Shown piece after piece: positions 1-7,105 of a stretch of 19,218 bases of DNA. The stretch comes from Bacteroidota bacterium. Its GTDB lineage: Bacteria; Bacteroidota; Bacteroidia; Flavobacteriales; Flavobacteriaceae. A program made the translations under genes and the position numbers. The stretch covers positions 1 through 19,218 of the forward strand of contig JAJYTI010000019.1 of NCBI GenBank assembly GCA_021793135.1, given 5' to 3'. Numbering within the stretch: the first letter of the stretch is position 1; the number at the start of each line of letters is the position of its first letter. The notes beneath the pieces were generated by a model, which worked only from the letters and a program-made list of their open reading frames with translations, was not told the origin of the DNA and ran no database searches.

Positions 1-520
1 TTGCTTCGTCTCCAACTTTTGCATAGTTAACGATGCGTCTTGCCATAGCACCAGCTACTTGACGAAATAGAACTGGTCCAAAGGTACTGCTATTTACTAC
101 TACAGTAGTACGTTCATTCTCTTCCGATGACTTAGGATGCCATGCCACTAGGTATTTTCCAGGATGATATTTAGAATAAATAACTTCTCCGCTTACAGGA
201 TAACGTGTAACGTGAACGTTTACTGGTGACATAAATATAGAAACTTGTAATCGTTTATCTTTAAAGTATTCGGGTTCGAATACTTCTTCGATAACTACTA
301 CTTTCCCATCTACGGATGCAAGAACCTTTTCTTCTGAAAGTAAGAAATTACGTCTAGGGTTTCTAAAAAATTGTAAAATCAAAACAAGTAATACCAAGTT
401 GGCAAACAATAAGATATTCTTTAGAAAAGCAATACTTATGAACTTGTCGACTACTATACTTATAATAATACAAGATAGTAGTGTAATCAGAATAATTTTA
501 TGTCCTTCTCTGTGAAACAT
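1..520 (-). CDS. psd: Phosphatidylserine decarboxylase, 3' end beyond the window
   Basis: This enzyme converts phosphatidylserine to phosphatidylethanolamine at the inner membrane. The gene starts at ATG 520 and stays open to the left edge, giving 173 visible residues. Two hydrophobic segments lie at about residues 9-30 and 34-51. They are followed by a basic patch (FFRNPRR), a DGKV motif at 71-74, and the family signature around MSPVNVHVTR (97-106), where H103 matches the conserved His. From memory, flavobacterial members are about 215-220 residues, so roughly 45 residues are missing. The missing part includes the Gly-Ser self-cleavage site that makes the pyruvoyl group, so activity cannot be judged here. 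The start lies 4 bases after the cdsA stop, which indicates one transcript with cdsA. The truncation is caused by the window edge, not by a mutation. Confidence 0.93.
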   Translation of the reverse strand, partial: MFHREGHKIILITLLSCIIISIVVDKFISIAFLKNILLFANLVLLVLILQFFRNPRRNFLLSEEKVLASVDGKVVVIEEVFEPEYFKDKRLQVSIFMSPVNVHVTRYPVSGEVIYSKYHPGKYLVAWHPKSSEENERTTVVVNSSTFGPVLFRQVAGAMARRIVNYAKVGDEA

Positions 521-524
521 AGTT

Positions 525-1340
525 TTAAATCACAAAATATAAATATGCAAAAATAAACGGACTAGCATATATTATACTATCTAGCCTATCATACATACCG
601 CCATGTCCTGGCATTATTTTTCCGCTGTCTTTTACACCAGCTTTACGCTTTAATTTTGATTGTATCAAATCTCCTATGGTGCCTAGTGCACCTGCCATAA
701 TTCCAATAACAATCCAATGTGTTAAAGCTATGTCGGAATATAGTGTGTAGGAAATAATTATACCTACCAATATAGCTCCTGCTAAACCTCCGATAAAGCC
801 TTCTATACTTTTCTTTGGAGATACACTTGGGAAAAGTTTCCTTTTTCCAAATTTTACGCCCACAAGATACGCAAAACTATCGTTAGCCCATATAAGTAAA
901 AATATAGCAACTAATAGTTTTGGGTTATATCCCATATTAATAGAGGTATATGCTATACCCGTCATAAAAATAATCCCTCCTATAAGATATAAAATGCTTA
1001 GGCATAGTTTATAAGATAGACTATAAGTCAATTCTCTCGATGTAAGTAATTGATAGGCTAAAAAGCTGTTGAAAATACAGCTTATAATCAGTATTAGCGG
1101 CGCGAAGATAGTACTCTCTCGGCTATAAAGTGATATTAAACTTAAAAATAAAATAAAATATAGAGCAGGGTATAAAATAGATTGCCCTTGTTTGTCTATA
1201 AGATTTAGAAATTCTCTAAGTGTAATTACCCCAAGAGCACCAAAAATGATTAAACTGGGAACTTTGCCAATAAATAAAGTAGATAATATAAGGAGTACAT
1301 AGAATAATCCAGAAAACGAACGTACAAGTAAATCTTTCAT
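525..1340 (-). CDS. cdsA: Phosphatidate cytidylyltransferase (CDP-diacylglycerol synthase)
   Basis: It makes CDP-diacylglycerol from phosphatidic acid and CTP, the precursor of all bacterial glycerophospholipids, in the inner membrane. The 271-residue protein is almost entirely hydrophobic, with about eight membrane segments. The C-terminal CDS signature is clear: GDLIQSKLKR begins at 223, followed by KDSGKIMPGHGGMYDRLDS (238-254), whose Asp residues bind metal. WANDS (151-155) and SPKKSIEG (174-181) are also typical of the family. Length is normal. It sits 1 base after the LUD-domain gene and 4 bases before psd, so the three are very probably co-transcribed. The CdsA product feeds phosphatidylserine synthesis and then Psd. 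The phosphatidylserine synthase gene is not visible in this window. Confidence 0.96.
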   Translation of the reverse strand: MKDLLVRSFSGLFYVLLILSTLFIGKVPSLIIFGALGVITLREFLNLIDKQGQSILYPALYFILFLSLISLYSRESTIFAPLILIISCIFNSFLAYQLLTSRELTYSLSYKLCLSILYLIGGIIFMTGIAYTSINMGYNPKLLVAIFLLIWANDSFAYLVGVKFGKRKLFPSVSPKKSIEGFIGGLAGAILVGIIISYTLYSDIALTHWIVIGIMAGALGTIGDLIQSKLKRKAGVKDSGKIMPGHGGMYDRLDSIIYASPFIFAYLYFVI

Positions 1341-1341
1341 T

Positions 1342-1950
1342 TTAAAAATCTTCCATCAATAGGAGATAAAGGTTTTTGTTTGAATTACCATACATCATAA
1401 AGTCGTCGGTTTTCATTTCTCCAAAATGACGTATTGTTGTAATATTAACTGGAATTCCGTTTTTGCTTTGTTGTTTAATTATTTGCATCCCGTCACTAAT
1501 GTTTCCTACTATCTGGCTAGTAGTTGCATAGATGACTATATTGGTAGGTAATTCCATTAACTTTCTACCTTTTAGTTGATTGGATGAAAGTAATATAGAA
1601 CCTTTGTCGGCAACTAAAGATTCGCAAGTAGTAAGCATAAATGAACAGTTATTACCACTTGTTTTGAATTCTAGATTATAGCCGTCAAATCTTTGAGTTA
1701 AGTTTTTATCTAAGCAGAATACTTTCGTTTCGTACCAATCATTTTCTAGAAGTATATTATCAAAGGCATCAGAAACCTCATTCAAGTCTTCACAGTATAA
1801 GAACTTTCCACCATTCTTACGGAAATTTATGGTGAATTCTTCGTCAATAGGAGGCTTGTCCTCAGGAAGATATTTGCTTTCCTGTGGCTGTTGGGGAGGA
1901 GTCTCCTGTTTCTTCTTTCTAGATGTTAGTAGCCTTCTAAATAGACTCAT
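1342..1950 (-). CDS. LUD-domain protein (LutC/YkgG-like), function unknown
   Basis: This 202-residue protein ends in a region resembling the LUD fold of lactate-utilisation protein LutC. Examples are the CESLVADKGSILLSS stretch (about 109-123), the LPTNIVIYATTSQIVGNISDG stretch in the middle, and the final YLLLMEDF. The first 34 residues differ: a basic start (RRLLTSRKKK) and a Pro/Gln-rich linker. It is first in a three-gene operon with cdsA and psd, 1 base upstream of cdsA, and has its own candidate promoter. The lactate-oxidation partners LutA and LutB are not adjacent. From memory the same neighbourhood recurs in flavobacteria, so a role in lactate use is doubtful here. The real function is unknown. 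Confidence 0.8.
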   Translation of the reverse strand: MSLFRRLLTSRKKKQETPPQQPQESKYLPEDKPPIDEEFTINFRKNGGKFLYCEDLNEVSDAFDNILLENDWYETKVFCLDKNLTQRFDGYNLEFKTSGNNCSFMLTTCESLVADKGSILLSSNQLKGRKLMELPTNIVIYATTSQIVGNISDGMQIIKQQSKNGIPVNITTIRHFGEMKTDDFMMYGNSNKNLYLLLMEDF

Positions 1951-1990
1951 TCGACAAGTTTTTTGAAGCGTTCTACTTAAGTTATTATAC

Positions 1991-2020
1991 CAAATATACA
2001 GAATCTTAATGAACTAAAAA
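1991..2020 (-). promoter_or_regulatory. Candidate promoter for the LUD-cdsA-psd operon
   Basis: On the minus strand a perfect Bacteroidota -7 box TATATTTG lies at 1998-1991, about 40 bases before the LUD gene start. Nineteen bases upstream the -33 position (2020-2018) reads TTT rather than TTG, inside a run of five T that also belongs to the ftsH terminator. Expected transcription start is near 1985. Confidence 0.6.
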
Positions 2021-2052
2021 GTAACTAGTATATGGAACTAGTTACTTTTTAG
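2014..2052 (-). terminator. Intrinsic terminator after ftsH
   Basis: A perfect 16-bp inverted repeat, CTAAAAAGTAACTAGT (2014-2029) and its complement (2037-2052), encloses a 7-base loop. It starts 15 bases after the ftsH stop. Read on the minus strand, the distal arm ends in CTTTTTAG, giving a short U-tract. The five A and five T in the arms could also let it act on the plus strand, but no plus-strand gene reads into it. Confidence 0.8.
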
Positions 2053-2067
2053 CGAATTAAGTCTAAC

Positions 2068-4116
2068 TTAACCTTTATTGTCTTCGTCTATTTTATCGAC
2101 ACCTTCACTATTTGGATTGGAATCTATAGGTGTCGGATTGGAATCTTCTGATTTGTTTTCAGCTTCTTCGCTTAAGAGTTTATCTTCTCTTTCTTGCCTT
2201 TGAATTTCATATTGAGGAGTACCAAAAATACGCTCTAAACTTTCTTTGAAGATTACTTCTTTTTCTAGTAATTCTTCTGCTAAAGCAGTTAATTGATCTT
2301 TATGCTTTTCTAAGATTTGAAGTGCACGTTCGTATTGAGTTTCGATTATCTTAGAAATCTCATTATCGATATCTTCTGCGGTCTTCTCACTATAAGGCTT
2401 AGTAAAATTGTATTCTGATTGTCCTGAAGAATCATAGTAAGTAATATTTCCTATTTTTTCATTCAGTCCGTATATCGTAACAATAGCTCTTGCTTGTTTG
2501 GTTACTTTCTCTAGGTCGTTTAGGGCTCCAGTAGAAATCTTACCAAATATGATTTGCTCTGCTGCACGTCCAGCCAATGTAGCACACATTTCGTCTAACA
2601 TCTGTTCTGTACGAACTAAAGAACGTTCTTCTGGCAAGTACCAAGCAGCCCCTAAAGATTGACCTCTAGGTACAATAGTAACTTTTACTAATGGAGAAGC
2701 GTGCTCTAGCATCCAGCTTACGGTAGCGTGACCAGCTTCGTGGAATGCGATGGTACGTTTTTCTTCAGGAGAAATAATTTTATTCTTTTTCTCTAATCCA
2801 CCTACAATTCTATCTACTGCATCTAGGAAATCTTGTTTTTCTACTGCAGTTTTATTTTTACGTGCAGCAATTAATGCTGCTTCGTTACATACGTTTGCAA
2901 TGTCGGCTCCTGAGAATCCTGGTGTTTGTTTTGCCAAGAAGTCTACATCTACCGTCTCATTTATTTTTAGAGGTTTTAAATGTACCTCAAAAATAGCTTT
3001 ACGCTCACGAATATCAGGTAGGTCTACATAAATTTGTCTATCAAAACGACCTGCACGCATAAGCGCTTTGTCTAGTACATCGGCACGGTTAGTTGCAGCA
3101 ATTACAATTACATTGGTGTTGGTTCCAAAACCGTCCATCTCTGTAAGTAATTGGTTTAAGGTATTTTCACGTTCGTCATTAGAACCAGAGAAGTTGCTTT
3201 TTCCTCTTGCGCGACCAATTGCATCAATCTCATCGATAAATATAATTGAAGGAGATTTTTCTTTGGCTTGTTTGAATAAATCACGAACACGTGATGCACC
3301 AACGCCTACAAACATTTCTACAAAATCTGATCCAGATAGAGAATAGAAAGGTACTTTAGCTTCTCCAGCTACTGCTTTTGCAAGTAACGTTTTACCAGTT
3401 CCCGGAGGTCCTACAAGTAATGCACCTTTAGGAATCTTCCCTCCTAAAGCAGTGTAACGTCCTGGGTTTTTAAGGAATTCAACAATTTCTTCTACTTCTT
3501 CTTTAGCCCCTTCTAGTCCAGCAACATCTTTAAATGATACTTTGATGTCTGTATTTTCATCAAATAGTTTTGCTTTAGATTTCCCGATATTAAATATCTG
3601 TCCACCAGCACCACCACCAGCTCCAGATGACATGCGTCGCATTAAGAATATCCAGATTGCGATGATAATGATAAATGGCAAGAACGAAATTAAAATGTCG
3701 CCAAATACATTTTTCTCGGTATTGAATTCTATAGAAGTGTCTAATCCTTCATCCTCTATGATTTTGTTTACATTGTTTTGGAAGATTTGTAAATCTCCAA
3801 ACTCAAATTCATAACTTGCATCGTTTGCACTAGGAGTTATAAAGTTATTGCCTAGTTTATCTTTGTGCTCTTCTTTTTGCTTCGCTTCATTTGTAAGATA
3901 AACTTCTGCTCGGTTTTTATTGATAACTTCTACTCGTTCTACATCGCCTTGCACCAAGAATTTCTCAAATTCTGCTTGTGTTGTTTTGGTAGGTTGTGCC
4001 CATTTGTTGCCACCAAAGATTTGAATACCAATAAACAACATAATAAGGCCAGCCCATATCCAATAAGTGTTGAATTTTGGCTTCCTTGGTTGTATTTTCT
4101 TTTTATTATTTGCCAT
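2068..4116 (-). CDS. ftsH: ATP-dependent zinc metalloprotease FtsH
   Basis: This membrane-anchored AAA+ protease degrades damaged membrane proteins and selected regulators. All hallmarks of the 682-residue protein are present. There are two membrane segments (about 18-35 and 139-159) around an extracytoplasmic domain, then a Gly-rich hinge (164-172). Walker A GPPGTGKT is at 236-243, Walker B IIFIDEIDA at 291-299, and a second region of homology with arginines lies near 354-360. The zinc motif HEAGH is at 459-463, with the third ligand D534 in GALNDLEKVT. The tail after about 640 is acidic and probably disordered (Glu, Asp, Ser, Asn, Pro). It lies 17 bases after rsfS with no promoter seen between them, so the two are likely co-transcribed. 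A strong hairpin follows its stop. Confidence 0.98.
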   Translation of the reverse strand: MANNKKKIQPRKPKFNTYWIWAGLIMLFIGIQIFGGNKWAQPTKTTQAEFEKFLVQGDVERVEVINKNRAEVYLTNEAKQKEEHKDKLGNNFITPSANDASYEFEFGDLQIFQNNVNKIIEDEGLDTSIEFNTEKNVFGDILISFLPFIIIIAIWIFLMRRMSSGAGGGAGGQIFNIGKSKAKLFDENTDIKVSFKDVAGLEGAKEEVEEIVEFLKNPGRYTALGGKIPKGALLVGPPGTGKTLLAKAVAGEAKVPFYSLSGSDFVEMFVGVGASRVRDLFKQAKEKSPSIIFIDEIDAIGRARGKSNFSGSNDERENTLNQLLTEMDGFGTNTNVIVIAATNRADVLDKALMRAGRFDRQIYVDLPDIRERKAIFEVHLKPLKINETVDVDFLAKQTPGFSGADIANVCNEAALIAARKNKTAVEKQDFLDAVDRIVGGLEKKNKIISPEEKRTIAFHEAGHATVSWMLEHASPLVKVTIVPRGQSLGAAWYLPEERSLVRTEQMLDEMCATLAGRAAEQIIFGKISTGALNDLEKVTKQARAIVTIYGLNEKIGNITYYDSSGQSEYNFTKPYSEKTAEDIDNEISKIIETQYERALQILEKHKDQLTALAEELLEKEVIFKESLERIFGTPQYEIQRQEREDKLLSEEAENKSEDSNPTPIDSNPNSEGVDKIDEDNKG

Positions 4117-4133
4117 ATGGCTCTTATTTTAAT

Positions 4134-4502
4134 TTAATATGATGTTTCTATTTTCATGGAGTTAGCATCCCCCCACAGACCTTCGATATCATAGAATTCT
4201 CGTGCCTCTGGTTGGAAAATATGTACTACAATGCTTACGTAGTCCATAAGCGTCCATTTAGCATTAGGTGTATTCTCAATATGCCAAGGTTTGTCTTGTA
4301 AACCTCTGCTTACGGTTCGCTGTACCGAACCTTCAATAGCATTGACTTGTGTGCTAGAATTTCCTGTACATAGAACGAAGTAATCACATACAGTGTTTTC
4401 AATCTCTCTAAGATCTAAAATCTCTATATCTTTACCCTTCACTTCCTCAATGCCTTGTATAATTAAACTAAGCAGTTGATCGTTATTTTTATTTTTAGTC
4501 AT
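4134..4502 (-). CDS. rsfS: Ribosome silencing factor RsfS (Iojap family)
   Basis: RsfS binds ribosomal protein L14 on the 50S subunit and blocks subunit joining, saving translation when nutrients run short. The 122-residue protein shows the family pattern CDYFVLCTGNSSTQVNAI (about 39-56) and the C-terminal block with W83, LMDYVSIVVHIF, PEAREFYDIEGLWGDA (98-113). Length is typical. It is the first gene of a two-gene unit with ftsH and is divergent from birA. A perfect -7 box lies about 20 bases upstream of its ATG, so the mRNA leader should be very short, near 14 bases. Confidence 0.96.
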   Translation of the reverse strand: MTKNKNNDQLLSLIIQGIEEVKGKDIEILDLREIENTVCDYFVLCTGNSSTQVNAIEGSVQRTVSRGLQDKPWHIENTPNAKWTLMDYVSIVVHIFQPEAREFYDIEGLWGDANSMKIETSY

Positions 4503-4510
4503 TCAAAGTT

Positions 4511-4541
4511 TTTGATTTGCGCAAAGTTATTATTTTTTTTG
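4511..4541 (+). promoter_or_regulatory. Candidate promoter for birA
   Basis: TTTG at 4511-4514 is followed after exactly 19 bases by TTTTTTTG (4534-4541), which matches the TTTG half of the -7 box but lacks the TA. It interleaves with the divergent rsfS promoter in the 85-base gap. The inferred start near 4547 gives a leader of about 40 bases. Confidence 0.4.
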
Positions 4542-4551
4542 CATGTGTTAA
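4522..4551 (-). promoter_or_regulatory. Candidate promoter for rsfS-ftsH
   Basis: The minus strand reads TAACTTTG at 4529-4522, an exact match to TAnnTTTG. With a 19-base spacer the -33 position (4551-4549) is TTA, one base off TTG. The inferred start near 4516 leaves a leader of roughly 14 bases. Confidence 0.55.
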
Positions 4552-4587
4552 GCCTTTTAGGCAAACATAATGCGGTAAAAGACGAAT

Positions 4588-5322
4588 ATGAATTTAATCA
4601 AACTTAATGCCACTCCCTCAACAAATACATTTTTGAGTGAATTGGCCAAAGATAATACGTTGGAAAGTCCGACAGTTGTGATAACCGATAATCAAACTGC
4701 TGGTCGAGGCCAGCGTAATAGTAAATGGCATGAGGAGAAGGGTAAGAGCTTGGCAATGAGCGTGTATGTGAGGTTTGATAAGCTAAGGGCACAAGACCAA
4801 TTTTATCTTTCTATGCTAGTGGCTTTGAGTGTGCAAAAAGTTTTGGAAGAGTTTAATGTACCTAATATTCGTGTGAAATGGCCAAACGACATTCTGTCAC
4901 GTTCGAAAAAGCTTGTTGGCATACTCATAGAAAATACAGTTAAACAAAGTAATATATCTTCTAGTATAATTGGGATAGGGGTTAATGTGAATAATACTAA
5001 TGTGGACTCCTTACCAAAATTGGGCTCGATGTATACGCAAACCCAAAATGAATTTGATATTGATTTGGTAGCCAAGAGGATTGTTGAAGTTCTTATTAAT
5101 AATTTGAAAGAACTGAAACCAGAAAATTATTCCAAAATAAAAGAGGAATACGAACAGAATTTATTTAGAAAAGATAAAGTATCAAGTTTTGAAAATACTC
5201 AAGAGATTTTTTTCTCTGGAATTATAAGAGGAGTTACATCCTTAGGACAATTAAAAATAGAAACTTCCTTAACCAATGCAGTAGAACTATATTGGCCTAA
5301 GGAAGTTTCTCTTAAATATTAA
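4588..5322 (+). CDS. birA: Biotin--[acetyl-CoA-carboxylase] ligase, catalytic type
   Basis: It activates biotin with ATP and attaches it to the biotin carrier domain of carboxylases. The 244-residue protein carries the conserved motifs: GRGQR (39-43) followed by KWHEEKGKSLAMSVY, KWPND (97-101), KKLVGILIE with K108 as the biotin-contacting Lys, and GIGVNVN (129-135). There is no N-terminal winged-helix domain, so it should be a class I ligase that does not act as the biotin-operon repressor. It is divergent from rsfS and convergent with the SRPBCC gene, whose stop is only 4 bases away. The last 20 or so codons also encode a long RNA hairpin (5259-5310). Confidence 0.95.
   Translation: MNLIKLNATPSTNTFLSELAKDNTLESPTVVITDNQTAGRGQRNSKWHEEKGKSLAMSVYVRFDKLRAQDQFYLSMLVALSVQKVLEEFNVPNIRVKWPNDILSRSKKLVGILIENTVKQSNISSSIIGIGVNVNNTNVDSLPKLGSMYTQTQNEFDIDLVAKRIVEVLINNLKELKPENYSKIKEEYEQNLFRKDKVSSFENTQEIFFSGIIRGVTSLGQLKIETSLTNAVELYWPKEVSLKY
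5253..5310 (-). terminator. Intrinsic terminator embedded in the 3' end of birA
   Basis: A perfect 13-bp inverted repeat, AGAAACTTCCTTA (5259-5271) with TAAGGAAGTTTCT (5298-5310), encloses a second 5-bp stem CCAAT/ATTGG (5273-5277, 5291-5295) and a 13-base loop. Read from the SRPBCC gene on the minus strand, the stem is followed by ATTTTT (5258-5253), a good U-tract. On the plus strand it is followed by a weaker CTCTTAAAT. It should end the pyrE-SRPBCC transcript and possibly the birA transcript. Confidence 0.75.
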
Positions 5323-5326
5323 AAGC

Positions 5327-5722
5327 CTAAGATAGGTTGGCCATATTGTCTGTGAGTGTGTCTATGAACTTACTGATTGGATTTTTAATCATCATTGCCA
5401 TCATTGGATTAAACTTCCCTTCAAACAATAACTCAGCGCTTGTTTTATCATTAGAAATTTCTTCTAAATCAGCAGTTAGTGTAAATGGTAGTTTATCACT
5501 GATTGCACCTAATACTACTTTGTTAGGGTTGGAAACGTCTTTTATTTCTAAGGCGATTTCTGGCATTCCTTTTAGTCCAAATACAAAAGCATTTTCTCGA
5601 ATCACTTCAAATTTCGCTCTGTTTTCAGGCATTAATTGATCGTAGTTTTCTACTTTTTGTAGGAATTCGTGAAGCTTTTCTTTTGATAGATTTACTTCTA
5701 CTTTTTTACTTTTCAGTTCCAT
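5327..5722 (-). CDS. SRPBCC (START-like) family protein, function unknown
   Basis: This 131-residue cytoplasmic protein has the strand pattern and overall look of the SRPBCC/Bet v1-like ligand-binding fold. A start such as VEVNLSKEKLHEFLQKVENYDQLMPENR is followed by repeated short beta strands and a long C-terminal helix (about 108-128). No signal peptide or catalytic signature is visible. It lies 10 bases downstream of pyrE and is surely co-transcribed with it. From memory the pyrE-SRPBCC pairing recurs in flavobacteria, but a link to pyrimidine synthesis is not shown. Its stop is 4 bases from the convergent birA stop. Confidence 0.8.
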   Translation of the reverse strand: MELKSKKVEVNLSKEKLHEFLQKVENYDQLMPENRAKFEVIRENAFVFGLKGMPEIALEIKDVSNPNKVVLGAISDKLPFTLTADLEEISNDKTSAELLFEGKFNPMMAMMIKNPISKFIDTLTDNMANLS

Positions 5723-5732
5723 AATTATAATA

Positions 5733-6377
5733 TTATTTCAAATCCCAAGTATCCGGTTGTTTACTCCATTGCGAAAGAAGTATGGATTCTTCTTCTGAGA
5801 TATAATTAGATTTTTCTGCTTGAATTAATAAGTTGTCATAATTGCTCAAAGTATGTAACTCGACATTTGCTTCTTTAAAGTTTTTCTCGGCAACTGGAAA
5901 ACCGTAAGAGAAAATAGCAAACATTCCTTTTACTTTTGCACCATATTCTTCTAAAGCTTTAACAGCTTTTAAACTACTCATTCCAGTGCTAATTAAATCT
6001 TCGATAACAACAACTTTGCTTCCAGGTTCTAGATGTCCTTCTATTTGATTTTGTCTTCCGTGTTTTTTAGGTTCTGGTCGGACATAACAAAATGGGAGGT
6101 TTAAATAATCTGCAACAAGAGCACCAATACCAATGGCGCCTGTAGCCACTCCAGCAATAGCATCTGGTTTGCCGGTTATTTCTTCGATTTGTCTTGCAAT
6201 TTGTTCACGCAAATAATTTCTAATAGCTGGATGAGAAAGTGTAATGCGATTATCACAATATATTGGTGATTTCCATCCAGAAGCCCATGTAAAAGGGTTT
6301 TGTGGTTGTAGTTTTATTGCATTAATTTGCAATAGTAAGTTGGCGGTTTCTTGAGCTGTCTCCTTATTTAAAATCAT
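5733..6377 (-). CDS. pyrE: Orotate phosphoribosyltransferase
   Basis: It joins orotate to PRPP to make orotidine 5'-monophosphate in de novo pyrimidine synthesis. With the start chosen here the protein is 214 residues, normal for the family. It shows NPFTWASGWKSPIYCDNR (27-44), the flexible-loop motif RPEPKKHGR (100-108) and the PRPP-binding motif VVIEDLISTG (123-132). The frame is open 23 codons further upstream to an ATG at 6446. I reject that start because it would run deep into the divergent NUDIX gene and add residues unlike known PyrE proteins. ATG 6377 begins MILNKETAQETA, as expected. The -7 box TACATTTG at 6389-6382 lies only 4 bases before the ATG, so the message may be leaderless. 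Confidence 0.96.
   Translation of the reverse strand: MILNKETAQETANLLLQINAIKLQPQNPFTWASGWKSPIYCDNRITLSHPAIRNYLREQIARQIEEITGKPDAIAGVATGAIGIGALVADYLNLPFCYVRPEPKKHGRQNQIEGHLEPGSKVVVIEDLISTGMSSLKAVKALEEYGAKVKGMFAIFSYGFPVAEKNFKEANVELHTLSNYDNLLIQAEKSNYISEEESILLSQWSKQPDTWDLK
6298..6329 (+). promoter_or_regulatory. Candidate NUDIX promoter inside pyrE
   Basis: TTTTG at 6298-6302, a 19-base spacer and TTAATTTG at 6322-6329 (one mismatch to TAnnTTTG) lie within the pyrE coding region, about 55 bases before the NUDIX ATG. The spacing equals that of the well-formed tRNA promoter in this window. Confidence 0.4.
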
Positions 6378-6381
6378 ACAA

Positions 6382-6415
6382 CAAATGTATAAAGTATTTA
6401 TAAAAGATATTCCAA
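6382..6415 (-). promoter_or_regulatory. Candidate pyrE promoter overlapping the NUDIX start codon
   Basis: The minus strand carries TACATTTG (6389-6382), an exact TAnnTTTG match that includes the ATG of the NUDIX gene on the other strand. The nearest upstream TTG is at 6415-6413, spacer 23, which is longer than the 19 seen at the tRNA promoter. The expected start falls at or next to the pyrE ATG (6377). Confidence 0.5.
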
Positions 6416-7029
6416 TTATTCTTTCAACACAAAAGAATATTGGCAAGCAATATACGGCAATTCCTTTAAAAGAAGTGGATTTTAAAAAGCTAATTAAGGA
6501 TATCCAAAAAGGAAAATTAGATTTTGTTAATCTTTATCATCCAGATGAAGCTATGTTAGAGCCACTATTATTCGAAAAAATTCCTGTGGTAATTGCTGCG
6601 GGTGGAATGGTTTCGAATTCTAAAAAGAAAATCCTTTTTATTAAACGAAACGACCGGTGGGATTTACCCAAAGGACGAGTAGAGAAGGGTGAATCTTATG
6701 AAGATGCTGCTATTCGTGAAGTAGAGGAAGAAACCGGTATAAAAGATTTAGAAATAGGGGAATTTATTACTAAGACGTATCATGTATTTAAAAGAAATAA
6801 GAAGCTGAAACTGAAAGTTACTTATTGGTATAAAATGCACTCTGATTTTAATGGGGAGTTTGTTCCTCAAGAAGAGGAAGGAATAGAGAAGGTGCGTTGG
6901 AAAAACTTCGAACAATCGCAGAGAGCTCTTAAAAATACTTATGAAAATGTGAAGCTACTTTTTCCTCAAGAGTATTTGTTATTCCATCCTAAAGATATGA
7001 AGAAGGGAAAGAAAAGTAGAAAGCTTTAG
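6385..7029 (+). CDS. NUDIX hydrolase
   Basis: This 214-residue protein is likely a pyrophosphohydrolase for a nucleoside-diphosphate-linked substrate; the substrate cannot be read from sequence. A complete Nudix box is present: G97, E103, then REVEEETGI (111-119), fitting Gx5Ex7REUxEExGU. It is preceded by RWDLPKGR (91-98). The N-terminal 70 residues form a separate small region that, from memory, is typical of flavobacterial NUDIX proteins encoded beside pyrE. The C-terminus is very basic (KDMKKGKKSRKL). The start ATG at 6385 lies inside the -7 box of the divergent pyrE promoter, and the two start codons are 7 bases apart. It converges on rho at a strong hairpin. Confidence 0.93.
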   Translation: MYKVFIKDIPIILSTQKNIGKQYTAIPLKEVDFKKLIKDIQKGKLDFVNLYHPDEAMLEPLLFEKIPVVIAAGGMVSNSKKKILFIKRNDRWDLPKGRVEKGESYEDAAIREVEEETGIKDLEIGEFITKTYHVFKRNKKLKLKVTYWYKMHSDFNGEFVPQEEEGIEKVRWKNFEQSQRALKNTYENVKLLFPQEYLLFHPKDMKKGKKSRKL

Positions 7030-7054
7030 AAATCTAATCTTGACTTGATAGTAT

Positions 7055-7089
7055 AAAAAAACCTCCTAATAATTTTAGGAGGTTTTTTT
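7055..7089. terminator. Two-way intrinsic terminator between the NUDIX gene and rho
   Basis: Seven A then CCTCCTAA (7055-7069) pairs perfectly with TTAGGAGG then seven T (7075-7089). This gives a 15-bp stem with a 5-base loop and U-tracts in both directions. It lies between the convergent stops at 7029 and 7106. Confidence 0.95.
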
Positions 7090-7105
7090 ATTTATTTAAT
7101 AAAGG

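Noticed and set aside
1..520. psd as a broken gene
   Set aside because: The frame is intact to the first base; the missing C-terminus is due to the window edge.
2750..4137. Several plus-strand open frames of about 90 codons opposite ftsH
   Set aside because: They are antisense shadows of a strongly conserved gene, with no promoter box and no recognisable product.
6378..6446. ATG 6446 as the start of pyrE
   Set aside because: It would overlap the divergent NUDIX gene by 62 bases, lie upstream of the likely promoter and add 23 residues foreign to PyrE.
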